A stretch of DNA of 64,000 nt from Streptomyces fradiae (GTDB taxonomy: Bacteria; Actinomycetota; Actinomycetes; Streptomycetales; Streptomycetaceae), in assembly GCF_041270065.1 (NCBI RefSeq), contig NZ_CP065958.1, positions 2,790,001 to 2,854,000 on the forward strand. The letters run 5' to 3'. Below the pieces are notes generated by a model. The model was given only the letters and a program-made list of their open reading frames with translations. It was not told the DNA's origin and did not search any database. A program made the translations under genes and the position numbers. Of this stretch, positions 7,601 through 17,492 are shown piece by piece. Position 1 is the stretch's first letter, and each line of letters opens with the position of its first letter.

Positions 7601-8852
7601 TTTCATCGGCATCGGTCTCGGTCCGTTCAACCTCGGCCTCGCCTGCCTCACCGAGCCCATCGCCGAACTGAACGGCCTCTTCCTGGAGTCCAAGCCGGAC
7701 TTCGAGTGGCACTCGGGGATGTTCCTCGAAGGCGCCCACCTCCAGACCCCGTTCATGTCGGACCTGGTCACCCTCGCGGACCCGACCTCGCCGTACTCCT
7801 TCCTCAACTACCTGAAGGAGAAGGGCCGACTGTACTCGTTCTACATCCGCGAGAACTTCTATCCGCTGCGCGCCGAGTACAACGACTACTGCCGCTGGGC
7901 CGCCGGCAAGCTCTCCTCGATCCGCTTCTCCACGACCGTCGCCTCCGTCTCGTACGAGGAGACCGAGGAGCTGTACGTGGTGACCACGGCCGCCGGAGAG
8001 ACGTTCCGGGCCCGCCGGATCGTCCTCGGCACCGGCACCCCGCCGTACGTCCCCGAGCCCTGCCGGGAGCTCGGCGGCGACCTGATCCACAACTCGCGCT
8101 ACCTCCCGCACAAGGAGGAGCTCCAGAAGAAGAAGTCGATCACGATCGTCGGCAGCGGCCAGAGCGCCGCCGAGATCTACTACGACCTGCTCAGCGAGAT
8201 CGACGTCCACGGCTACAAGCTGAACTGGGTCACCCGCTCCCCGCGCTTCTTCCCGCTCGAATACACCAAGCTCACCCTGGAGATGACCTCCCCGGAGTAC
8301 GTGGACTACTTCCACGCGCTGCCCGAGGAGACCCGCTACCGCCTGGAGTCGCAGCAGAAGGGCCTGTTCAAGGGCATCAACGGCGAGCTCATCGACGGCA
8401 TCTTCGACCTGCTCTACCAGAAGAACTTCGCCGGCCCGGTCCCCACCCGGCTGCTCACCAACTCCGCGCTGCGCACCGCCTCGTACGACGATGCGACGGG
8501 CACGTACACGCTCGGCTTCCGCCAGGAGGAGCAGGAGAAGGACTTCACGGTCGAGACCGAGGGCCTGATCCTCGCCACCGGCTACAAGTACGCCGTCCCC
8601 GACTTCCTCGCGCCGATCGGCGACCGGCTCCGCCTGGACTCCCAGGGCCGCTTCGACGTCGCCCGCAACTACGCGATCGACACCACCGGCCGCGCCGTGT
8701 TCCTGCAGAACGCCGGCGTCCACACCCACTCGATCACCTCGCCCGACCTGGGCATGGGCCCCTACCGGAACGCCTACATCATCGCCGAGATGCTCGGCGC
8801 CGAGTACTACCCCGTCGAGAAGACCATCGCGTTCCAGGAGTTCGCCGTATGA
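7581..8852 (+). CDS. desB: Cadaverine N-monooxygenase DesB
   Basis: DesB is a flavin-dependent amine N-hydroxylase that turns cadaverine into N-hydroxycadaverine. The 423-aa protein starts at TTG 7581 with GGAGAG just upstream, inside the end of desA. It shows the FAD motif [12 protein letters not shown] at residues 10-21, an NADPH-binding [15 protein letters not shown] near 190 and ILATGYKY near 330, all typical of IucD/SidA enzymes. Its stop overlaps the desC start by ATGA, so the genes are translationally coupled. Confidence 0.95.
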   Translation: MSTQPLDFIGIGLGPFNLGLACLTEPIAELNGLFLESKPDFEWHSGMFLEGAHLQTPFMSDLVTLADPTSPYSFLNYLKEKGRLYSFYIRENFYPLRAEYNDYCRWAAGKLSSIRFSTTVASVSYEETEELYVVTTAAGETFRARRIVLGTGTPPYVPEPCRELGGDLIHNSRYLPHKEELQKKKSITIVGSGQSAAEIYYDLLSEIDVHGYKLNWVTRSPRFFPLEYTKLTLEMTSPEYVDYFHALPEETRYRLESQQKGLFKGINGELIDGIFDLLYQKNFAGPVPTRLLTNSALRTASYDDATGTYTLGFRQEEQEKDFTVETEGLILATGYKYAVPDFLAPIGDRLRLDSQGRFDVARNYAIDTTGRAVFLQNAGVHTHSITSPDLGMGPYRNAYIIAEMLGAEYYPVEKTIAFQEFAV

Positions 8853-9409
8853 GCACGAAGAGCACGACGAGCGCGATGAGCTCGATCAGCATCCGCCCCC
8901 TCGATCCGCTGACGGACGCCGAGCTGATCCACCCCTGGGTCACCCACCCCAAGGCCGCGTTCTGGATGATGCAGGACCACCGGCTCCAGGACGTCGAGCG
9001 CGAGTACATGGCGATCGCCGCCGACCCGCACCACGACGCCTTCATCGGCAGCGTGGACGGCGTGCCCGCCTTCCTCATGGAGCGCTACGACCCCGCGATG
9101 GCCGAACTGGTCGGCCTGTACGAGCCGGAGCCCGGCGACGTCGGCATGCACTTCCTGGTCGCGCCCAGCGACACCCCCGTGCACGGCTTCACCCGCACCG
9201 TGATCACCGCCGTGATGCGCGAGCTGTTCGCCGACCCGGCCACCGCCCGGGTGGTCGTCGAGCCGGACATACGCAACACCGCCGTGCACGCGCTCAACGC
9301 GGCCGTCGGCTTCGTGCCCGAGCGGGAGGTCGAGAAGCCGGAGAAGACGGCCCTGCTGAGCTTCTGCACCCGCGCCCAGTTCGAGTCCGCCATGGGGGTC
9401 GCCGCGTGA
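8849..9409 (+). CDS. desC: Hydroxycadaverine acyltransferase DesC
   Basis: DesC acylates N-hydroxycadaverine with succinyl-CoA or acetyl-CoA to give the hydroxamate building blocks. The ATG at 8849 overlaps the desB stop (ATGA), giving 186 aa. The sequence has the GNAT fold of IucB-type acetyltransferases: [16 protein letters not shown] near the start, VGMHFLVAP in the core strand and [16 protein letters not shown] near the end. The stop overlaps the desD GTG. Confidence 0.92.
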   Translation: MSTKSTTSAMSSISIRPLDPLTDAELIHPWVTHPKAAFWMMQDHRLQDVEREYMAIAADPHHDAFIGSVDGVPAFLMERYDPAMAELVGLYEPEPGDVGMHFLVAPSDTPVHGFTRTVITAVMRELFADPATARVVVEPDIRNTAVHALNAAVGFVPEREVEKPEKTALLSFCTRAQFESAMGVAA

Positions 9410-11208
9410 GCGCCTTCGCCAACAGCCCCGTCACCGACAACAGCCCCGTCGCCCACCTCACCCCCGAGCGCTGGGCCGACGCCAACCGCGCCCTGATCCG
9501 CAAGGCCCTCGCCGAGTTCGTCCACGAGCGGCTGCTCGACCCGCGCGAGCTCGGCGACAGCCGCTACGCGGTGCTGAGCGACGACCGGCGCACCGAGTAC
9601 CGCTTCACCGCCGACCGCTTCGCGCTCGACCACTGGCAGGTCTACCCCGAGTCGATCAGCCGGCACCGGGGCAGCGAGCAACTGCCGCTCGACGCCCTGC
9701 AGTTCGTCATCGAGCTGCGCGGCGCGCTCGGCCTCAGCGACGAGATCCTGCCGGTGTACCTGGAGGAGATCTCCGCCACCCTGGCCGGTACGGCGTACAA
9801 GGCGACCAAGCCGCGCGTCACCTCCGCCGAGCTCGCCCGGGCCGGCTTCCAGGCGATCGAGACCGGGATGACCGAGGGCCACCCCTGCTTCGTCGCCAAC
9901 AACGGGCGGCTCGGCTTCGGCGTCGACGAGTACCGCGCCTACGCCCCGGAGGCCGCGAGCCCGGTGCACCTGGTGTGGCTGGCCGCGCACCGCGACCGCA
10001 CCACCTTCACGGCCGGCGCCGGCATCGACTACGAGACCTTCGTACGGGCCGAGCTCGGCGACGCGGCCGTCGACGGCTTCGCCGCGACCCTCGCCGCGCG
10101 CGGCCTGGACCTCGCCGACTACCTCCTGATCCCGGTCCACCCCTGGCAGTGGTGGAACAAGATGGCGGTCACCTTCGCCGCCGAGGTCGCGCAGCAGCGC
10201 CTGGTGTACCTGGGCGAGGGGACGGACGCGTATCTGGCGCAGCAGTCCATCCGTACCTTCTTCAACTCCACCGACCCGGCCAAGCACTATGTGAAGACGG
10301 CGCTCTCCGTCCTCAACATGGGCTTCATGCGCGGCCTCTCGGCGGCCTACATGGAGGCCACACCGGCCATCAACGACTGGCTGGCCGGTCTGATCGAGGC
10401 CGACGACACCCTGCGCGCGGCCCGCTTCTCGATCATCCGCGAGCGGGCGGCGGTCGGCTACCGGCACCTGGAGTACGAGGCGGCCACCGACCGCTACTCC
10501 CCCTACCGCAAGATGCTGGCCGCGCTGTGGCGGGAGTCCCCGGTGCCGTCCCTGGCCGAGGGCGAGCGGCTCGCCACGATGGCCTCGCTGCTGCACGTCG
10601 ACCACGCGGGCGCGTCCTTCGCGGGCGCGCTGGTCAAGGAGTCGGGCCTGGCCCCGGCGGAGTGGCTGCGGAAGTACCTCGACGCCTATCTGGTCCCGGT
10701 GCTGCACTCCTTCTACGCGTACGACCTGGTCTACATGCCGCACGGCGAGAACGTGATCCTGGTCCTCGACGAGCGGGGCGCGGTGGCGCGGGCGATCTTC
10801 AAGGACATCGCCGAGGAGATCTGCGTCATGGACCCGGACGCGGTGCTGCCGCCGGCCGTGGAGCGGATCCGGGCCGAGGTCCCAGAGGACATGAAGCTGC
10901 TGTCCGTGTTCACGGACGTCTTCGACTGCTTCTTCCGCTTCCTCGGCGCGACGCTCGCGGCGGAGGGCGTCCTCGGCGAGGACGACTTCTGGCGCACGGT
11001 CGCCGCCTGCGTGAAGGACTACCAGGCGGGCAAGCCGGAGCTGGCGGACCGGTTCGCGCAGTACGACCTGTTCGCGGAGACCTTCGCGCTCTCCGCGCTC
11101 AACCGCCTCCAGCTGCGCGACAACCGGCAGATGGTCGACCTCGCGGACCCCTCGGGGGCGCTGCAGCTGGTCGGCGACCTGGTGAACCCGATCGCGCGGT
11201 TCGCCTGA
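9406..11208 (+). CDS. desD: NRPS-independent siderophore synthetase DesD
   Basis: DesD is an ATP-dependent IucA/IucC-family ligase that trimerises and cyclises the hydroxamate units into desferrioxamine E or makes B. The 600-aa protein starts at GTG 9406 overlapping the desC stop. Family motifs include HPWQWWNKM with His at about residue 245, SIRTFFNSTDPAKHYVKTAL near 283 and MPHGENVILVLDERG near 445. It is the last gene of desABCD and is followed by a 17-bp hairpin. Confidence 0.95.
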   Translation: MSAFANSPVTDNSPVAHLTPERWADANRALIRKALAEFVHERLLDPRELGDSRYAVLSDDRRTEYRFTADRFALDHWQVYPESISRHRGSEQLPLDALQFVIELRGALGLSDEILPVYLEEISATLAGTAYKATKPRVTSAELARAGFQAIETGMTEGHPCFVANNGRLGFGVDEYRAYAPEAASPVHLVWLAAHRDRTTFTAGAGIDYETFVRAELGDAAVDGFAATLAARGLDLADYLLIPVHPWQWWNKMAVTFAAEVAQQRLVYLGEGTDAYLAQQSIRTFFNSTDPAKHYVKTALSVLNMGFMRGLSAAYMEATPAINDWLAGLIEADDTLRAARFSIIRERAAVGYRHLEYEAATDRYSPYRKMLAALWRESPVPSLAEGERLATMASLLHVDHAGASFAGALVKESGLAPAEWLRKYLDAYLVPVLHSFYAYDLVYMPHGENVILVLDERGAVARAIFKDIAEEICVMDPDAVLPPAVERIRAEVPEDMKLLSVFTDVFDCFFRFLGATLAAEGVLGEDDFWRTVAACVKDYQAGKPELADRFAQYDLFAETFALSALNRLQLRDNRQMVDLADPSGALQLVGDLVNPIARFA

Positions 11209-11236
11209 CGGACGGGCCGACAGACGGCCACAGACG

Positions 11237-11279
11237 GGCGTGGCCCCGGCGGAGTACGGTCCTCCGCCGGGGCCACGCC
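11237..11279. terminator. Bidirectional terminator between desD and the hexosaminidase
   Basis: A perfect 17-bp stem (11237-11253 with 11263-11279) closes a 9-base loop. The flanking genes converge, so it can serve both. Confidence 0.85.
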
Positions 11280-11316
11280 GTATGCACATGCCGTGTTCAT
11301 ACGGGGGACACGGCCG

Positions 11317-12927
11317 TCACTCGGCCGGCCACGGCACCTGCGGCGAGCGGTAGTAGTCGATGCCGAGCGCGTCCAGCCGCGGCCCCTGCTGTGCGAGCCG
11401 CGCCCGGTAGGACTCCCAGTCGTGGGCGGCCGCCGGCGACCAGCCGAGTTCGGCGATGCCGGCCACCCGCGGGAAGGCCATCCGGTCGATGTGGACGCTC
11501 TGCGAGACGGTCTCCGTCCACAGCGGCGCCTCGACGCCCGCGACCGCCTCCTCGGGCAGCCCCGGAAGGAGCGCGCCCGGATCCCAGTCGTACGAGCGCC
11601 GCACCTCGACGTAACCGGCCCAGGAGAGCCCGAGCGGGGTCTCCTTCGTGTACTTCATGTCGAGGTAGGCCCGGTCGGCGGGCGACAGGATGATCCCGGT
11701 CCCGGCCCGCCCGGCCGCCGCGACCTGCGCCTTCTCGCCGGCCGGCGAGCGGTCGAGCCCCCAGTACTGGACGAGTGCGCCGGGCGCGGGCCGGGCGCCG
11801 GTGAGCTGGTGCCAGCCGATGACGGTCTTGCCGTACTTCGCGACGAGCGGCTGGACCCGGTCCATGAAGGCCACGTAGTCGGCGTGGCTGGTGGAGTGCG
11901 CCTCGTCGCCGCCGATGTGGAGGTAGCGGCCGGGGGTGAGCACGGCGAGCTCGCGGATCACGTCCTCCACGAAGTCGTACGTGCGGTCGTTCGGCACGCA
12001 CAGCGAGCTGAAGCCGACGCTGGTGCCGGTGTAGAGCGGCGGGGCGGCGCGGTCGCAGTTGAGCTCGGCGTAGGAGGCGAGGGCCGCGTTGGTGTGGCCG
12101 GGCATGTCGATCTCGGGCACGACCTCCTGGTAGCGGGAGGCGGCGTAGCGGACGATCTCCTGGTAGTCGTCCTTCGTGTAGGAGCCGCCGGGGCCGCCGC
12201 CGACCTGGGTGGAGCCGCCGTACGCGGCGAGCCGGGGCCAGGAGTCGATCGCGATGCGCCAGCCCTGGTCGTCGCTGAGGTGCAGGTGCAGGGTGTTGAC
12301 CTTGTAGAGGGCGAGCTGGTCGATGTAGCGCTTGACCTGGTCGACGGTGAAGAAGTGCCGGGAGACGTCGAGCATCGCGCCGCGGTAGGCGAAGCGCGGG
12401 GTGTCGGTGACGGTGCCGCCGGCGATCTGCCAGGGCCCGGACTGCACGGTGCGCCTCTCGACGGCGGCGGGCAGCTGCTGGCGCAGGGTCTGCACGCCGC
12501 GGAACAGTCCGGCGGGGGCGCGGGCGGTGAGGGTGACGCCGTCGCGGCCGGAGCGCAGCTCGTACCCCTCGTCGCCGAGCACGGTGGCGCGCCGGTCGAT
12601 CCGCAGCAGGATGCCGCCGCGGGCCGCGTGGTCGTCGACGACGGGCAGCGGATAGCCGGTGGAGGGGCGGAGCACTCCGGCGAGGTAGCGGCCGATCGCG
12701 CGGGACTCGTGGTCGGCGGCGTCGACGCGGACGGCGGTGCGGTGGGTGAGGGTGTATGGGGCGCCGCCGGGGGTCACTGAGGCGGGCGCCGGCACGACGT
12801 CGCCGAGCGGGCGGACGAGGGGTTCGGCGGAGCCACCGGAGGCGGCGGCGCCGGAACCGGAGGAGGCCACACCGGCGAGGAGCAGGGAGGAGAGCAGGAG
12901 GAGCGGAAGCGTTCTGCGCGGAGTCAC
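11317..12927 (-). CDS. Secreted GH20 beta-N-acetylhexosaminidase
   Basis: This enzyme removes terminal N-acetylglucosamine from chitobiose and related chains. The frame is open from 13116, but GTG 12927 (536 aa) is the better start: it has AAAGGGA eight bases upstream and immediately gives a signal peptide (TPRRTLPLLLLSSLLLAG). The earlier frame would put low-complexity HPAGHPAG sequence ahead of it. GH20 features include the small N-terminal domain, the SDDQGWRIAI motif and the catalytic Asp-Glu pair in HIGGDEAHST. A DasR-type operator lies at 13104-13117. It probably acts with the two chitinases and the LPMO in this window. Confidence 0.9.
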   Translation of the reverse strand: MTPRRTLPLLLLSSLLLAGVASSGSGAAASGGSAEPLVRPLGDVVPAPASVTPGGAPYTLTHRTAVRVDAADHESRAIGRYLAGVLRPSTGYPLPVVDDHAARGGILLRIDRRATVLGDEGYELRSGRDGVTLTARAPAGLFRGVQTLRQQLPAAVERRTVQSGPWQIAGGTVTDTPRFAYRGAMLDVSRHFFTVDQVKRYIDQLALYKVNTLHLHLSDDQGWRIAIDSWPRLAAYGGSTQVGGGPGGSYTKDDYQEIVRYAASRYQEVVPEIDMPGHTNAALASYAELNCDRAAPPLYTGTSVGFSSLCVPNDRTYDFVEDVIRELAVLTPGRYLHIGGDEAHSTSHADYVAFMDRVQPLVAKYGKTVIGWHQLTGARPAPGALVQYWGLDRSPAGEKAQVAAAGRAGTGIILSPADRAYLDMKYTKETPLGLSWAGYVEVRRSYDWDPGALLPGLPEEAVAGVEAPLWTETVSQSVHIDRMAFPRVAGIAELGWSPAAAHDWESYRARLAQQGPRLDALGIDYYRSPQVPWPAE

Positions 12928-13103
12928 AGGCGGGTCCCTTTCGACGGGATGCCCGGCGGAACACCCGGCGGGGTGTCCGGCGGGGTGTCCGACAGGCATA
13001 CGGCTGCGGGCGTGTGGCTGCGGGCTTTGCGTATCCGACGTATCTGACGCGACTGACGTATCCGAACGGTCACCATGCGTACCCTCTGCCCCGCCGAGGG
13101 TCA

Positions 13104-13117
13104 AGGTGTAGACCAAT
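13104..13117 (-). promoter_or_regulatory. DasR-type operator (dre) upstream of the hexosaminidase
   Basis: On the minus strand the sequence TTGGTCTACACCTT matches the dre core TGGTCTAGACC at 10 of 11 bases. It lies about 180 bases before the chosen hexosaminidase start. The rest of 12928-13208 holds no gene, only a small 8-bp hairpin at 13149-13168. Confidence 0.75.
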
Positions 13118-13208
13118 TAGCCCATCTGGCGGCGTGATCATGACCCCTCCTGCCCGAAATCGGGCAGGATTGTTGCCATGACCCTCGGGTAACCCTCAGT
13201 ATTCACGG

Positions 13209-13484
13209 GTGCTCGAACGCCGCCCGTCGCACGACGACCTCATCGACCACCTGGTCCGCAGCACCTCGCTCCAGCGTGGTGAGGCCGCCCGGGTGATCCT
13301 CGACGTCCTCGCGTACTTCGACGAGTCGACCGAGGACTTCGTCCGCCGCCGGCACCGCGAACTGCAGTCCGGCGGGGCGGTGAACGCCGAGATCTTCGAG
13401 CGGATCGCGGCCGAACTGCCGCACCGCGCGGTGGCACCGCCGGAGCTCTCGCTGCGGCAACTGCGCCGCATCGTCTACGGCTGA
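13209..13484 (+). CDS. Small conserved hypothetical protein, 91 aa
   Basis: This short helical, charged protein starts at GTG 13209. No clear ribosome site is visible, so it may be leaderless. It contains DLIDHLVRSTSLQRGEAARVI and a C-terminal LSLRQLRRIVYG, with no membrane segment or known catalytic motif. It lies 71 bases before glmS on the same strand, as in related streptomycetes as far as I recall. The function is unknown, and DNA- or RNA-binding helices are possible. Confidence 0.6.
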   Translation: MLERRPSHDDLIDHLVRSTSLQRGEAARVILDVLAYFDESTEDFVRRRHRELQSGGAVNAEIFERIAAELPHRAVAPPELSLRQLRRIVYG

Positions 13485-13555
13485 GCGTCCACGGCCGAAG
13501 CGAATGCAGCGCGGCTGAGCAGCACCTGTCGTCAACCTGGAGGGGTTTCACCTTT

Positions 13556-15373
13556 ATGTGCGGAATTGTCGGTTACATCGGTAAGCGCGACGTGGCCCCG
13601 CTGCTCCTGGAGGGCCTGGCCCGCCTCGAGTACCGCGGCTACGACTCGGCCGGCATGGTCGTCACCAGCCCGAAGGCCGCCGGCCTGAAGATGGTCAAGG
13701 CCAAGGGCCGGGTCCGTGACCTGGAGGCCCGGGTCCCCAAGCGCTTCACCGGCACCACCGGCATCGCCCACACCCGCTGGGCCACCCACGGCGCCCCCAG
13801 CGACATCAACTCGCACCCCCACCTGGACCCCGAGAACAAGGTCGCGGTCGTCCACAACGGCATCGTCGACAACGCCGCCGAGCTGCGCACCAAGCTGGAG
13901 GCCGAGGGCGTCGTCTTCGCCTCCGAGACCGACACCGAGGTGATCACCCACCTGATCGCCCGCTCCCAGGCCGAGACCCTTGAGGAGAAGGTCCGCGAGG
14001 CGCTCAAGCACATCGAGGGCACCTACGGCATCGCCGTGATGCACGCCGACTTCAACGACCGCATCGTGGTGGCCCGCAACGGCTCCCCGGTCATCCTCGG
14101 CATCGGCGAGAAGGAGATGCTCGTCGCCTCCGACGTCGCCGCCCTGATCGCCCACACCCGCCAGGTCGTCACCCTCGACGACGGCGAGATGGCCACCCTC
14201 AAGGCCGACGACTTCCGCACCTACACCACCTCGGGCGCCTCCACCACGGCCACCCCCGAGACGGTCGAGTGGGAGGCCGCCTCGTACGACATGGGCGGCC
14301 ACGACACCTTCATGCACAAGGAGATCTCCGAGCAGCCCGACGCGGTCGACCGCGTGCTGCGCGGCCGGATCGACGACCGCTTCTCCACCGTGCACCTGGG
14401 CGGCCTGAACCTGGACCCGCGCGAGGCCCGCACCATCCGCCGGATCAAGATCCTCGGCTGCGGCACCTCGTACCACGCCGGTCTGATCGGCGCCGGGCTC
14501 ATCGAGTCCATGGCCCGCATCCCCGCCGACGCCGAGCCGGCCTCCGAGTTCCGCTACCGCAACCCGGTCGTCGACCCCGACACCCTCTACATCGCGGTCT
14601 CCCAGTCCGGCGAGACGTACGACGTCCTCGCCGCCGTCCAGGAGCTCAAGCGCAAGGGCGCCCGCGTCCTCGGCGTGGTCAACGTGGTCGGCTCCGCGAT
14701 CGCCCGCGAGGCGGACGGCGGCATGTACGTGCACGCCGGCCCCGAGGTCTGCGTCGTCTCCACCAAGTGCTTCACCAACACGGTGGTGGCCTTCGCGCTG
14801 CTCGCCCTGCACCTCGGCCGCATCCGCGACCTGTCCGTCACCGACGGCAAGCGGATCATCGAGGGCCTGCGCAAGCTGCCCGGCCAGATCGAGGAGATCC
14901 TCAAGTCCGAGGACGAGATCAAGAAGCTGGCCAAGGAGTACGCGGGCGCCCAGTCGATGATGTTCATCGGCCGCGTCCGGGGCTACCCGGTCGCCTTGGA
15001 GGCCTCCCTCAAGCTGAAGGAGATCTCCTACATCCACGCCGAGGCCTACCCGGCCTCCGAGCTGAAGCACGGCCCGCTCGCCCTGATCGAGCCGGCCCTG
15101 CCGACGGTCGCCATCGTCCCCGACGACGACCTCCTGGAGAAGAACCGCGGCGCCCTGGAGGAGATCAAGGCCCGCAGCGGCCGCATCCTCGCCGTCGCGC
15201 ACCAGCCGCAGGAGAAGGCCGACCACACCATCGTCGTGCCGAAGAACGAGGACGAGCTCGACCCCATCCTGATGGGCATCCCGCTCCAGCTCCTCGCCTA
15301 CCACACGGCGCTCGCCATGGGCCGCGACATCGACAAGCCGCGCAACCTGGCCAAGTCCGTCACGGTCGAGTAG
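13556..15373 (+). CDS. glmS: Glutamine-fructose-6-phosphate aminotransferase GlmS
   Basis: GlmS makes glucosamine-6-phosphate from fructose-6-phosphate and glutamine, feeding peptidoglycan and amino-sugar synthesis. The 605-aa protein begins MCGIVGYIG, placing the glutamine amidotransferase nucleophile at Cys2. The N-terminal domain ends around residue 235. Two SIS isomerase domains follow (GCGTSYHAG, SQSGETYDV, ECP-type STKCFTNT region) and the C-terminus ends KPRNLAKSVTVE as expected. A GGAGGGG site precedes the ATG. No dre site is visible in its short leader. Confidence 0.95.
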   Translation: MCGIVGYIGKRDVAPLLLEGLARLEYRGYDSAGMVVTSPKAAGLKMVKAKGRVRDLEARVPKRFTGTTGIAHTRWATHGAPSDINSHPHLDPENKVAVVHNGIVDNAAELRTKLEAEGVVFASETDTEVITHLIARSQAETLEEKVREALKHIEGTYGIAVMHADFNDRIVVARNGSPVILGIGEKEMLVASDVAALIAHTRQVVTLDDGEMATLKADDFRTYTTSGASTTATPETVEWEAASYDMGGHDTFMHKEISEQPDAVDRVLRGRIDDRFSTVHLGGLNLDPREARTIRRIKILGCGTSYHAGLIGAGLIESMARIPADAEPASEFRYRNPVVDPDTLYIAVSQSGETYDVLAAVQELKRKGARVLGVVNVVGSAIAREADGGMYVHAGPEVCVVSTKCFTNTVVAFALLALHLGRIRDLSVTDGKRIIEGLRKLPGQIEEILKSEDEIKKLAKEYAGAQSMMFIGRVRGYPVALEASLKLKEISYIHAEAYPASELKHGPLALIEPALPTVAIVPDDDLLEKNRGALEEIKARSGRILAVAHQPQEKADHTIVVPKNEDELDPILMGIPLQLLAYHTALAMGRDIDKPRNLAKSVTVE

Positions 15374-15442
15374 CGGGGCCGCCGGGCCTGTCCCCCGGCC
15401 CCCCGCCCACCGGGCCTGTCCCCCGGTGGTCGACCGGACACA

Positions 15443-15483
15443 AGAGCGGCCTCCGTGCATCCCAGGTGCACGGAGGCCGCTCT
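15443..15483. terminator. Terminator after glmS, shared with converging gene
   Basis: A perfect 17-bp stem (15443-15459 with 15467-15483) closes a 7-base loop and is followed by TTCCT. The genes on either side converge. Confidence 0.9.
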
Positions 15484-15514
15484 TTCCTGCGCTGTTACGG
15501 GTACGGGTGCGGGC

Positions 15515-16075
15515 TCAGCTCGCCGCGGCCGCGCGGGACCCGCGGGCCAGCGAGGTCGGCCAGCCGGCCACCGCCGCCGTCGCGCCGTACCAGGCCGCGA
15601 GGCCCGCCACCGCGGCGACCCAGCCGCCCGCCTTGCCGAGGCCCGCGTTGTCGGCGAGGGCCCCGATGCCCGTCAGGAGCAGGGCGACGAAGAGCAGTCC
15701 GTACACACCCTGGCCGAAGAGGCCGCTGCCGCTCGACGCGACGGTGAGGGTGAGCGCGAGCAGCGCCCACAGCAGCAGGAAGAGCCCGGCGGCCTCGGCC
15801 GAACCGGCGTCGCCCACCCCGGTGCCCCAGGTGAACCAGAAGGCGCCGAGCGCCGAATAGGCCGTGCCCTCACCGGTGTTGCCGGCGCGGAGGGCGAGCA
15901 GCCCGACGAGGAACAGGGCCACTCCGCCGACCCAGGTCGCCAGGCCCGCGGCGTCGCCCGCGCCGACGTGGTCGATCACGCCGGTGGAGCCGATGCCGAA
16001 GGCCAGCAGGGTCAGGCCGAGTGCGAGGTGTCCGAGGGTGGAGGTGCTGTTTCCCGCGGCGGCTTCATTGGACAC
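15515..16075 (-). CDS. GPR1/FUN34/YaaH (SatP-like) transporter
   Basis: This 186-aa integral membrane protein starts at GTG 16075, with GGGAG six bases upstream. It has six hydrophobic segments and family features such as HLALGLTLLAFGIGSTG at the start and ALGAFWFTWGTGVGD in the centre, typical of acetate/succinate permeases and their bacterial relatives. The substrate is probably a small carboxylate such as acetate. It stands alone between glmS and the stress protein and converges with glmS. Confidence 0.85.
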   Translation of the reverse strand: MSNEAAAGNSTSTLGHLALGLTLLAFGIGSTGVIDHVGAGDAAGLATWVGGVALFLVGLLALRAGNTGEGTAYSALGAFWFTWGTGVGDAGSAEAAGLFLLLWALLALTLTVASSGSGLFGQGVYGLLFVALLLTGIGALADNAGLGKAGGWVAAVAGLAAWYGATAAVAGWPTSLARGSRAAAAS

Positions 16076-16229
16076 GGCGGGCTCCCTTCAGGTGTGCAGT
16101 TGTACTGCTTGGGTCACTTTGTTCCGGTGACTTTTATGTACCCTTCACAACCGCACAATTCACCTGGGGAAGGCCGAAATTATGGCCGAATCAAGGGAGT
16201 TGGAACGAAAGTTGCTGCCGTGACCGCTG

Positions 16230-16751
16230 TTACGGGATGACGATCACGGGGCGCTGGGCGCGGCGGGCGAGCCGGCCGGCCACCGAGCCGAAGATCCGCC
16301 CGACGATGCCGTGGGTCGAGCCGACCACGATCGCGTCGGCCGAGTACTCCTTGCCGACCTCCTCCAGTTCGTGGCAGATGTCGCCGCCGCGCTCGACCAG
16401 GATCCAGGGCACCTCGGAGAGGTGGTCGGCGCAGGCGAGCTCCAGGCCGAGGACCTCGGTGCGGTGGTCGGGGACGTCGACGAAGACCGGCGGTTCGCAG
16501 CCGGCCCACACGGTGGTGGGCAGCCGGTTGGCCACGTGCACGATGATCAGGCCGGAGCCGGAGCGGCGGGCCATGCCGATGGCGTACGCGAGGGCGCGTT
16601 CACTGGAGGTCGAGCCGTCGAAGCCGACGACGACGCCGTGCCGGAAGGCCGGATCGCAGGAGTGACGTGGCTGTTCCACCGCGAGGGGGTCGACCGTGGA
16701 GTCGGCGACGCGCTTGCGGTCCGCGGGTTCGGGGAATTCGTGACCGGCCAT
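16230..16751 (-). CDS. Universal stress protein (UspA family)
   Basis: This 173-aa single-domain Usp begins its fold at VVVGFDGSTSSERALAYAI. It ends with the ATP-binding motif region GSTHGIVGRIFGSVAGRLAR, which fits G-x2-G-x9-G-[ST], followed by QRPVIVIP. It therefore probably binds ATP. An N-terminal extension of about 35 residues precedes the domain. It is divergent from the 17076 gene. Stress or dormancy control is likely but cannot be read from the sequence. Confidence 0.88.
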   Translation of the reverse strand: MAGHEFPEPADRKRVADSTVDPLAVEQPRHSCDPAFRHGVVVGFDGSTSSERALAYAIGMARRSGSGLIIVHVANRLPTTVWAGCEPPVFVDVPDHRTEVLGLELACADHLSEVPWILVERGGDICHELEEVGKEYSADAIVVGSTHGIVGRIFGSVAGRLARRAQRPVIVIP

Positions 16752-17075
16752 CGGTGTCTCGGCGAAGAAGGTCCTCTGGGAGGGACGGAAGGGGAGAGGG
16801 AGCGGAACAACGGTTGGCGGCGGAGCTGTGTCCGGGAATCATCTTCCCAAGCCCATACCCCCAAGGGTACGGCGACACTCCTCCCGTGCCCAGGGGCGAC
16901 CGCCGGGCGCCGTTACGGCGTCCCAGGGAGCATGCACGAGCCCCGCGCCGTAGCGCAATGCCGGATGTGCCCTACAGGTGTCCGTACGGGGGCCAAACGG
17001 ACGCCTCGCGCAGTGACCGGAACGTTCCGCTCCTCGTTTCCACAGGTCAACGTCACCGTCGCAGGGAGCCCGCCC
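16752..17075. other. Divergent intergenic region, no gene seen
   Basis: These 324 bases lie between the start of the stress-protein gene and GTG 17076. Overlapping open frames here are composition shadows without ribosome sites. No palindrome convincing enough to call an operator was found. Confidence 0.5.
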
Positions 17076-17492
17076 GTGCCCGCACCGTCACCCATGGACA
17101 CCGACGCCCCGTTTGACCCCGCCGCGCTCGCCTCCGCCGAGACGGTCACCGCGGTCTGCGTACCCCCCGGCGGCGCCCCGGCGCACGGCCGGCCCCCGGG
17201 CCCGCGCGGGCGCCGCCGGGCCGCGCCGGACCGGCCCGGTGGAACCGTCGGACCCGGTGGCACCGTCGGACCGGACGCCGGGGGCGACGTGGTGCGCTGG
17301 GCGGTGTTCTGCTGCGTCCTGGTGCCGGTGGTCCTGCTGGTCTACGGGACCTCCCTGGGCGGCGCCGCCGGCACCGCGCTCGGCCTCGCGGCGGTCACCG
17401 CGGCCTGCCGGGTGCTGCTGCGCCGCTCGGAACGCGGGCTGCGGACCGAGCTCCGGGACGGGCTACGGGACGGGCGCCACTCGCGGAGTTGA
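17076..17492 (+). CDS. Small membrane protein upstream of adpA
   Basis: The 138-aa protein starts at GTG 17076, preceded by GGGAG with seven bases between. ATG 17094 is an alternative. Residues 1-70 are Pro/Gly-rich and probably cytoplasmic or disordered (PPGPRGRRRAAPDRPGG). Residues 75-120 form one or two membrane segments (WAVFCCVLVPVVLLVYG, TALGLAAVTAACRVLL), followed by a basic tail. The function is unknown. Its position before adpA seems conserved among streptomycetes from memory. Confidence 0.65.
   Translation: MPAPSPMDTDAPFDPAALASAETVTAVCVPPGGAPAHGRPPGPRGRRRAAPDRPGGTVGPGGTVGPDAGGDVVRWAVFCCVLVPVVLLVYGTSLGGAAGTALGLAAVTAACRVLLRRSERGLRTELRDGLRDGRHSRS

Noticed and set aside
11293..12780. 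495-aa plus-strand open frame opposite the hexosaminidase
   Set aside because: It is Gly/Val/Ala/Arg-rich with no ribosome site or domain. It is a third-position GC shadow of the GH20 gene.
12928..13116. Upstream extension of the hexosaminidase to 13116
   Set aside because: It would place repetitive HPAGHPAG sequence before the signal peptide and begin on top of the DasR-type operator. GTG 12927 has its own site.
13485..13555. DasR operator or glmS ribozyme before glmS
   Set aside because: No TGGTCTAGACC-like sequence or ribozyme core is visible in the 71-base leader.
13532..15460. 642-aa minus-strand open frame opposite glmS
   Set aside because: Pure composition shadow of a highly conserved gene.
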